Below the pieces are notes generated by a model. It did no database searches, had not been told where the DNA came from, and saw only the letters and a program-made list of their open reading frames with translations. From positions 1 to 12,029 of the forward strand of contig JAJDCE010000110.1 in the NCBI GenBank assembly GCA_029260985.1: 12,029 bases of DNA. The letters are read 5' to 3'. Source of the stretch: Patescibacteria group bacterium. GTDB taxonomy: Bacteria > Patescibacteriota > Gracilibacteria > UM-FILTER-43-11. The position numbers and the translations under genes are program-made. Below, piece by piece: positions 6,282-12,029 of the stretch; position 1 is the stretch's first letter, and each line of letters begins with the position of its first letter.

Positions 6282-6501
6282 AGGTAGCCACACCCCGACA
6301 AAGTCGAGGCAGGCCCACGCGAAGCTGGCCCACTATAGACCCACCATTGGAATTTAAGCTTCAGCGTCGGTAATGATCGATAGAATTTGAGAGAGTAAAT
6401 TCATAATTGTAGTTTTTAGTGTTTATTTACGTTTTTTAAATCTAACTTGAGACTCGCACTCGCCAAGGGTTCTGAGCAGAGTCGAAGAGCACTTGAGACT
6501 C
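6282..6501. other. Convergent spacer carrying several extragenic repeat fragments
   Basis: This AT/GC-patchy spacer between yidD and the DHH gene holds CCCCGAC-AAA-GTCGAGG (6293-6309, a stem with one mismatch), a 19-nt copy of the carboxypeptidase-spacer repeat (6445-6463), a TTCTGAGCAGAGTCGAAGAG stretch (6470-6489) resembling widespread CTGAGCGAAGTCGAAG-type extragenic repeats, and a further ACTTGAGACT (6491-6500). No gene or clear terminator is seen. Confidence 0.6.
6445..6500. repeat. Dispersed repeat, second locus of the 3689-3753 element
   Basis: The 19 nt at 6445-6463 are identical to 3731-3749, the right arm of the large inverted repeat. A ten-base piece of it, ACTTGAGACT, returns at 6491-6500. 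The left arm is absent here, so the copy is partial and no long hairpin forms. Confidence 0.8.
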
Positions 6502-6618
6502 TTAAACAGGTTCAATATTCGGCTTATCTTTCTTCTTTATGGTCTCACTCTCTTTTTTGGACACTTCGGGAGCTTTAAAGTCCAAATAGGTCACCTTTTC
6601 TTCCGGTTGAGATTCCGA
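6502..6618 (-). pseudogene. Out-of-frame continuation of the DHH protein C-terminus
   Basis: In the frame shifted by one base relative to the DHH gene, the minus strand is open through the 11-bp repeat to a TAA at 6504-6502. It reads a hydrophilic tail containing QPEEKVTYLDFKAPEV and KKESETIKKKDKPNIEPV, more protein-like than the annotated ending (ISTGRKGDLFGL). A third 11-bp repeat copy would join it to the DHH frame. It may be a decayed end, a phase-variable end or a sequence error. Confidence 0.5.
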
Positions 6619-7864
6619 TTGTTGGCCGATTGTTGGCCGATTGTGGCTTTTCGACAATTGGATTTTCAATTGGATTCACAATAGGCTCCACAATTGGTTG
6701 TCCATGTATATTTAGTCGTTCCGCCTGATATTGTCGAACCTTCCCTACTACTTCATTCACAATTTCTTCAAAACCACGTCCGTCTTTAACCTTAAAGCCA
6801 GCGGCCCGAATATGGCCACCACCACCATTATCAGCGCTGAATTTACCCACATCTGCCTGATTATTAGTGGAGCGCATACTAATCGACACTAGATCCGGGT
6901 TCTGTTTAATCAAAAAGATTATTTCAGCTCCTGGAGCATTGGTCAAAAGATCATCAATAATACCCTCTGTTTCACTTGGGTCAGCATCAGCTTCCTGCAA
7001 ATCATCCTTGCTAATCGTTGACCACACCATTCGATGCACAGGGTCAACCTGAACTTTAGAAAGGATAATCCCCCACAACTTTAAAGTACTCAGCTTCTTG
7101 GTCTTAAAAATGTGCTTAATAATCTCCTGCTGCCTTGCTCCTAAGTCCAAAAGTTTAGCAGAGGTATCCAAAGCCCGAGGTGACGTGTTGGCGTGCTGAA
7201 AGCTACCCGTGTCAGTAATAATACCCCCTAGTAACAAAGTCGCAACATCCTCCGTAATCATCTTCTTCTTTTTCTTATTTTCCAGCCATTCTAAATATTC
7301 AAATAAAATCTCAGTTGCTGAACTTGCCGTTACATCCACCAGATTTATCTGCCCAAATTCAGTATTGCTCGCATGATGATCAATGTTAATGACAGGTGTT
7401 TCATAAAATAATTCCACATTCTTATCATACAAAGGGCCCAAGTGTTCCAGATTACCAGTATCAAGCACCATTATAAGATCATATTTATCAGCTCCAGTCG
7501 GGAAGGTGACATCAGCTTGCGTCAAAATCCCGTCAGCAGGTGTAATCACAATGTTTACTTTGTCACCTTGCTCATCCACCTCAATCTTATCAAGTTTTAC
7601 CCTTGAAGCGTCAACTGAAATCACAAATTTATTAGAATCCGATACCGAATTTCTTACTATATTAATAGAAGGTAAAAACATCAAATTCTCCGGTGCCGGG
7701 TCATTGGTCGAAACAGTCACATCCTTGCCCATCTCTTTTAACACTAAATAGGCAGAGAGCGCTGACCCCAGCCCATCACAATCCGCCCGTGCATGCGTCA
7801 AAATCAGAATCTTTTGACTCTTTTCGATTAGATTGGTGATTTGTTCGTACACCTGAGCGCTCAT
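6575..7864 (-). CDS. DHH/DHHA1 phosphoesterase (NrnA-like), with doubtful C-terminal tail
   Basis: A 429-residue DHH-family hydrolase. The metal-binding motifs are all present: H24-x3-D28-x-D30 (THARADCDGLGSAL), D135 (VLDTGN), D162-H-H (INIDHHASNTEFG) and D218 (IITDTGSF). The DHHA1 substrate motif is GGGGH at 347-351. NrnA-type enzymes degrade short oligonucleotides and/or dephosphorylate pAp in the cytoplasm; which of these applies cannot be decided. An insertion of about 35 residues (about 90-125) lies between the first two motifs. Past about residue 385 there is an extension with PIVEPIVNPIENPIVEKP repeats. The tail after residue 408 crosses an 11-bp tandem repeat and then ends abruptly, while another frame stays open with a Lys/Glu-rich tail to 6502, suggesting a frame change. 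The start at 7864 fits the family; it has a good promoter and no Shine-Dalgarno. Confidence 0.88.
   Translation of the reverse strand: MSAQVYEQITNLIEKSQKILILTHARADCDGLGSALSAYLVLKEMGKDVTVSTNDPAPENLMFLPSINIVRNSVSDSNKFVISVDASRVKLDKIEVDEQGDKVNIVITPADGILTQADVTFPTGADKYDLIMVLDTGNLEHLGPLYDKNVELFYETPVINIDHHASNTEFGQINLVDVTASSATEILFEYLEWLENKKKKKMITEDVATLLLGGIITDTGSFQHANTSPRALDTSAKLLDLGARQQEIIKHIFKTKKLSTLKLWGIILSKVQVDPVHRMVWSTISKDDLQEADADPSETEGIIDDLLTNAPGAEIIFLIKQNPDLVSISMRSTNNQADVGKFSADNGGGGHIRAAGFKVKDGRGFEEIVNEVVGKVRQYQAERLNIHGQPIVEPIVNPIENPIVEKPQSANNRPTIGISTGRKGDLFGL
6615..6643. repeat. 11-bp tandem repeat inside the DHH gene 3' end
   Basis: Two perfect copies of TTGTTGGCCGA (6619-6629 and 6630-6640), flanked by CCGA before and TTG after, about 2.6 copies in all. 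The unit is not a multiple of three, so each gain or loss changes the reading frame of everything downstream. Confidence 0.9.
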
Positions 7865-7885
7865 GGGCTAGAGAGAAATTAGTTT

Positions 7886-7913
7886 ATTATATAATATTAT
7901 TTAATTTTGTAAA
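7886..7913 (-). promoter_or_regulatory. Promoter of the DHH phosphoesterase gene
   Basis: On the minus strand, TTTACA (7913-7908; five of six consensus bases), a 16-bp spacer and a perfect TATAAT (7891-7886). The expected start near 7879 gives a leader of about 15 nt rich in C and T, with no Shine-Dalgarno sequence. Confidence 0.6.
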
Positions 7914-8030
7914 TAATAACCGTGATTAGACTATTATAAAACAATATGAAATTAATGTCAAGAAAATAGAATAGTTTTTTAGGATCGACAGTAACTTAAT
8001 TCATACCAAGGCGCAAGTAAAAAAAGGGCT

Positions 8031-8081
8031 TTGTGCACTATGGGCAAGCTGTGGTAAAATGGCATGTAATAAAACTAAAAT
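8031..8081 (+). promoter_or_regulatory. Promoter region of the giant surface-protein gene
   Basis: Two candidates. The first is TTGTGC (8031-8036), an 18-bp spacer and TAAAAT (8055-8060) with TGG directly before it. The second is TAAAAT at 8076-8081, only 8 bp before the ATG, which would give a leaderless mRNA. The second lies in ACTAAAATAAATCC, nearly the same as GCTAAAATAAGTCC before the ftsQ-like ATG. Confidence 0.5.
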
Positions 8082-8089
8082 AAATCCAA

Positions 8090-11000
8090 ATGGGAAAACT
8101 ATTAAAGCCTACATTCTTTGCATTTGCACTGAGCTTATTTGCCGTTAGTCTTTTTTTCACAGGCATAAATCAAGTCTCCGCAATCAGAGAAATTAACTGT
8201 ACAACGGATTTTAGCAGCTGTAGCGGGCTGGTGGGGTATTGGAGCATGGAGGATGAGCAGTGGGATGATGATTTTACAGGAACTACGATTGATACCACGC
8301 AATGGACTAATAATGCTACTGCCTGCCCTCAGAATGATTTACTATCCTGTACTTCAGCAGGAACCGCGTGGACACAAGCAGGAGTGCATTCAAGCGGAAA
8401 AATTGCTTTAAGCGGTGATTTCGATATCCAGGTTGATTTTGATGCTTCAAGTCAAACTACACCCCCTTCATCTGGAGCCTCCTATGCCAATCTGCTCATA
8501 AGTTCTGCGACTTATTATTATCATTTGTACCATTACCGAGATCAAACTGGTACTTTCGCCTACCTTTCCGGTACTAACGATGGTGCGAGCACTTTTGGCT
8601 CTTCGTCAGTAAATGAATCTACAGGGAAGCTAAGATTAACCCGAGTGGGATCAACTTTGACGGGATACCGTTGGAATGGAAGCGGATGGACTCAATATGC
8701 AACAAGAACAGGGATCGATACTGCTGACATGTACATAAACATTTATGCCAATGCAAGTGGAGCGTGGACCTCTGTAGTAAGCTTTGATAACTTTATAGTA
8801 AATTCAGGAGAAGTTATTGATGATGCTTCCACTTCTACCAATGACGGCACAATTGACGGAGCAGCTTGGACAAGCTCTGGAAAAATTGCAAATGCGCTTA
8901 ATTTTGACGGGACTGACGACTTTGTTACTGTAAGTGATAGTGCTAGCCTGGATGTAACAAGTGCCGTAACTCTATCCGCATGGATCAAGCCTGATACTAA
9001 CCAGCCAGATGCAGGAGTCGTTATCAGGAAACAGGATGCCTTTGAAATATATGAGCATGCAGGCTATATATACGGACGAGTTTGGACACCTACGCTTCAA
9101 TACTCCGGTGATGCCAATACTGCGGTCACCACTGGCGCATGGAATCATGTGGTAATGACCTATGATGGAAGTAATATTAAGATGTATATTGATGGTGCCT
9201 TAAAAGATACTGATGCAGTTACAGGTTCAATGGTTGCTAATAGCAATGCACTATCATTTGGTAGATATAATGATGCAAATTCTTTTCCATTTGACGGTAC
9301 AATAGATGATGTCAGTGTCTGGAGCAGAGCCCTAAATGCCACCGAGGTAGGAGAGCTCTACGACCTCGGCGCTTCCTTGGCCGGGTCAGACGGAACGCTT
9401 GATCTCTCCCTTGGTGATGCATCAGGAGGATGCAACGGAACGGGACTATCATGGGGAGGATCCACATGTACAGTTAGTACGAACACAAAAAGCCAGTTTA
9501 AATTCACTACAGTCAACATTTCATCGGGCACTACGTTAACCGCATCAGGCTCAGTCCTTTTGGACATAAGAGCTACTGGTAATGTGACTGTAAATGGTCT
9601 TATCGACCTTGATGGAGGTACCACTTCATCCGCCTCAGGAGGAGTAGCTAAAGCCGGTGGTTATGATGGCGGACCTGGAAATTCGTCTACAGCTGGCAGT
9701 GGACCTGGAGGGGGTACGGGGACTACAAGTAATTCCACTGGTGGTGGTGGAGGAGGTTTCGGTGGAAAAGGAGGTTATACAAATGGTGACGCTTTTAGAG
9801 GAGGAGTTGCGAATAGCGGTGCAACTGATGGTGGTTCTGGAGGAGGAGGTGGAGGTAGTACCTCCGGTGGAGGAGGAGGAGCTGGTGGAGGTTATGTACA
9901 GATTATCAGTGATGGGGGCATTACCATTGGCGCATCAGGTATAGTCTCAAGTAATGGGGGAGCAGGCGGTCGTTGGGGAACTTTGAGTTCACATGGATTA
10001 GGTGGAGGTGGAGCAGGAGGAAGAATAACTCTTTCAGCCCCGACAATAACTAATAGTGGCACAATCAGAGCTAACGGAGGCGATGCTCCTCAGTTTTCCC
10101 AAACAGGAGGTGGAGGTGGAGGTGGAGGTGGGAGAATTACTCTTAGCGATCTTGATGGAGTGATTGCAGGAACAGCTACGGTAACCGGTGGACTTGGTGG
10201 AGTTTCTCAGTATGAAACAGATGGTGATCCTGGAGTTTTGACTAAATCAGTAGCCGAATTCTCATCAACCCCACCCACATCAACTAACTTTACCACAGGT
10301 AACGGAAGTACAGATTTTACTGCAGAGGGTAATCTTGCAGCAGTATCCAGCATGAAACTTGCAACATCAACAGGTAGTATTACATGGTCCGGAAGTGTGG
10401 ATGCCAGCGGTGATGACTATGATACAAATGTAAGTATTGGAACCGGTTATGTAAGTGTGAATGCTGCTAATCTGGATTCCAGTATAGACAGCGCTGCTAA
10501 TGTTTCTATTAACGTAGGCGGCTGTGACATTTACAACATCTATTATGCTTCAAGCTTTTATACCAGTTTAGCTGACATTAAAACCAATGGCCAAGTGTGT
10601 AATGCAGGCACTACACCTGCCTGTACCAGTATAAGCTGCAGCAGCGGAGTGCTTACTTTCGCAGTCCCCAACTTTGACGGCTATGGTGGTGAGGGCTGGT
10701 GGGCAGAAGATCTAGCCACTACAGTAGGGGTCAGCAATATTTCCCCAATCATCACCGCCACTCCAAGTGATGGGGGTTCAGCAGGAGGTGCAGGTACAGG
10801 TGATACAAGCGGTAATCCTACAGATGTAGGTAGCAATGTATCATTTACAGTCACCGCTCTGGATATTAACAGTGACCAGTATTATCTGGCTGTCTGTAAA
10901 ACAGATGCTGTGACTGTCGGAAACGATACCTTTCCAACATGTGACGGCGGTAAATGGCCTGATGCAAATCCAACTGCTACAACCAGTGGTGTTGCAGTAA

Positions 11001-12029
11001 CGGCAGAAACATATACAGCTGTGATCGGTGATTCGGAAAGCAACGCATGGTATGCGTTTGTATGTGACAAGGTAAGCGGAGGAGGCTCCTGTTACCCTGC
11101 CAATGCGGCTGGTGATCAGGGTTTTGCCTTAGGAACAGTTACATTCACGGATGTCCCTGCTGATGAAGATGACATTACGATAGATTCAATTCAATACAGA
11201 TTCGATACAGGAGGTGATGGATGTGTGGGTGCAGGCACCTGTATAGATGTATCAGCTGGTGAAGACGGGGCTGACGCCGCTACTTCTTTAGTTGCTGCAG
11301 AAGTGGGAACTTCATCTCACATGACAAACAGAGGCGCTGTTACTTATGTATATGCAGATACGGAAGGTGCTGCCGGTAACAGTTTGGGAATGACCATAGG
11401 GACTTGTGCCAACTGTGCCCTTTCCGGCGCTACTCTTGCAGGAGGTGATGCAAGCAATATGAGTCCTTTCTTTGTTAACCATACACCTGTAATCGTAGAT
11501 CTAGCAGCTGGTGATACTGCCGGAACAGCTGGCCTTAACCATGCTTCAGGTTCTGCTACTATCGTACCGGGAGATACTGTATTCATAAGCGCTCAGGTCA
11601 CTGATGCTGATACTACTCCCGCTCAGGATACTGTCAGCCTGTTCGTATGTGACGCGGCCGGATTCACTGACGGCGCTTCACCTGGATGTACAGGATCTCA
11701 GTTATGTACTGTTGCGGGTGTAGATCCTACTGCTGATTATCCTGAATGCAGCTTTACAAGTTTAACTACTGTTCCTACAGCACATGGCACATATACTGTG
11801 TATGCTTATGTTGTGGATAACCAGGGATTACTGGCTTCAGGAACTGCTGCACGGACATTTGATGTTCAGGATGTAGCCCCCGTCTTAACTTCCTACACCG
11901 CCATAGACGCCCCAGCTCCAGCTGCAGGAGGAAGTGACACAGTAGACTTCTCTGTAGCCTTCACCGATGACAACGGAGACAATGATGTAACAGGAGTGGA
12001 AGGTGTGTTCTTTGAAGACACAGCCGTTG
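8090..12029 (+). CDS. Giant secreted LamG / Gly-rich / Ig-like repeat surface protein (5' part)
   Basis: The frame from the ATG at 8090 has no stop for 1313 codons and leaves the window. A signal peptide (1-31, hydrophobic 9-25, cleavage after QVSA) is followed by GLVGYWSMED (46-55), the usual first strand of a LamG_3 jelly roll. A separate jelly-roll-like segment follows (about 57-240, starting WDDDFTGTTIDTTQWT). LamG then resumes (about 242-428), with ALNFDGTDDFVTV, LSAWIKP, WNHVVMTYDGSNIKMYIDG and DGTIDDVSVWSRAL. Residues 509-681 are Gly-rich, with runs of up to nine Gly and two GRITLS strands. From about 883 come Ig/cadherin-like modules carrying V-C-(D/K) and further Cys (FTVTALDINSDQYYLAVCK; ISAQVTDADTTPAQDTVSLF). 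The predicted site is the cell surface, as an adhesin, sheath or glycan-binding protein. No anchor is visible because the C-terminus is missing. Minus-strand and other plus-strand frames here are shadows. Confidence 0.9.
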   Translation, partial: MGKLLKPTFFAFALSLFAVSLFFTGINQVSAIREINCTTDFSSCSGLVGYWSMEDEQWDDDFTGTTIDTTQWTNNATACPQNDLLSCTSAGTAWTQAGVHSSGKIALSGDFDIQVDFDASSQTTPPSSGASYANLLISSATYYYHLYHYRDQTGTFAYLSGTNDGASTFGSSSVNESTGKLRLTRVGSTLTGYRWNGSGWTQYATRTGIDTADMYINIYANASGAWTSVVSFDNFIVNSGEVIDDASTSTNDGTIDGAAWTSSGKIANALNFDGTDDFVTVSDSASLDVTSAVTLSAWIKPDTNQPDAGVVIRKQDAFEIYEHAGYIYGRVWTPTLQYSGDANTAVTTGAWNHVVMTYDGSNIKMYIDGALKDTDAVTGSMVANSNALSFGRYNDANSFPFDGTIDDVSVWSRALNATEVGELYDLGASLAGSDGTLDLSLGDASGGCNGTGLSWGGSTCTVSTNTKSQFKFTTVNISSGTTLTASGSVLLDIRATGNVTVNGLIDLDGGTTSSASGGVAKAGGYDGGPGNSSTAGSGPGGGTGTTSNSTGGGGGGFGGKGGYTNGDAFRGGVANSGATDGGSGGGGGGSTSGGGGGAGGGYVQIISDGGITIGASGIVSSNGGAGGRWGTLSSHGLGGGGAGGRITLSAPTITNSGTIRANGGDAPQFSQTGGGGGGGGGRITLSDLDGVIAGTATVTGGLGGVSQYETDGDPGVLTKSVAEFSSTPPTSTNFTTGNGSTDFTAEGNLAAVSSMKLATSTGSITWSGSVDASGDDYDTNVSIGTGYVSVNAANLDSSIDSAANVSINVGGCDIYNIYYASSFYTSLADIKTNGQVCNAGTTPACTSISCSSGVLTFAVPNFDGYGGEGWWAEDLATTVGVSNISPIITATPSDGGSAGGAGTGDTSGNPTDVGSNVSFTVTALDINSDQYYLAVCKTDAVTVGNDTFPTCDGGKWPDANPTATTSGVAVTAETYTAVIGDSESNAWYAFVCDKVSGGGSCYPANAAGDQGFALGTVTFTDVPADEDDITIDSIQYRFDTGGDGCVGAGTCIDVSAGEDGADAATSLVAAEVGTSSHMTNRGAVTYVYADTEGAAGNSLGMTIGTCANCALSGATLAGGDASNMSPFFVNHTPVIVDLAAGDTAGTAGLNHASGSATIVPGDTVFISAQVTDADTTPAQDTVSLFVCDAAGFTDGASPGCTGSQLCTVAGVDPTADYPECSFTSLTTVPTAHGTYTVYAYVVDNQGLLASGTAARTFDVQDVAPVLTSYTAIDAPAPAAGGSDTVDFSVAFTDDNGDNDVTGVEGVFFEDTAV
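9614..10132 (+). repeat. Glycine-codon-rich low-complexity coding tract
   Basis: A GGA/GGT-rich stretch encoding residues 509-681 of the giant protein. It includes nine consecutive Gly codons alternating GGA and GGT (10106-10132) and several runs of four to six. Runs of Gly are followed by similar short strands: GRITLSAPTITNSGTIRANGG (10018-10080 region) and GRITLSDLDG (from 10130). This suggests a beta-solenoid-like repeat with Gly loops. Confidence 0.7.

Noticed and set aside
6136..6357. 73-codon plus-strand frame overlapping yidD
   Set aside because: It is yidD read in another frame, and runs on into an extragenic palindrome.
6493..6684. 63-codon plus-strand frame
   Set aside because: It is antisense to the DHH gene tail and its out-of-frame continuation, with Arg/Leu/Phe-rich shadow composition.
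8743..11586. Several minus-strand frames of 60-88 codons and a plus-strand 95-codon frame at 9657
   Set aside because: All lie inside the single long in-frame surface-protein gene and mirror its biased codons.

Overview
The window looks like chromosomal DNA from a little-studied bacterium with a peptidoglycan wall. It carries an FtsQ-type division protein, a D,D-carboxypeptidase, a LysM/M23 hydrolase and YidD. All stop codons used, including TGA, fit the standard bacterial code. Promoter-like boxes are of the ordinary TTGACA/TATAAT type, but no gene start here has a good Shine-Dalgarno sequence, and two starts sit where transcription itself should begin (possible leaderless mRNAs). This, the very large repeat-rich surface protein and the repeat-laden intergenic spacers would suit a Patescibacteria/CPR-type genome. 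That placement is an inference and cannot be proven from 12 kb.

Left part (1-2477, all minus strand): the start of a DUF4116 repeat protein runs off the left edge. It is a 75-bp-period coding repeat, and the long open frame opposite it is only a shadow. Next come a nucleotide-sugar epimerase/dehydratase-type SDR enzyme and a membrane-anchored protein with two similar beta-rich (PEGA/Cna-B-like) repeats.

Middle (2630-6281, plus strand): a cell-envelope cluster holds ftsQ-like, D-Ala-D-Ala carboxypeptidase (S11), LysM-LysM-M23 peptidase and yidD. Together these cover divisome assembly, peptidoglycan trimming and cutting, and membrane-protein insertion. The spacers are filled with inverted and direct repeats, some shared between distant spacers. 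Convergent to yidD is a DHH-family phosphoesterase (6575-7864, minus). Its C-terminal tail appears frame-switched at an 11-bp tandem repeat.

Right part (8090-12029, plus strand): an uninterrupted reading frame of at least 1313 codons runs off the right edge. It encodes a giant secreted protein: signal peptide, LamG jelly roll apparently interrupted by a second jelly-roll-like domain, glycine-rich repeat region, then cysteine-bearing Ig-like modules. A divergent promoter region (7865-8089) separates it from the DHH gene.

No tRNA, rRNA, CRISPR array, transposase or phage gene was seen. Both edge-spanning genes lack a stop inside the window and would be missed by a caller that requires complete frames.
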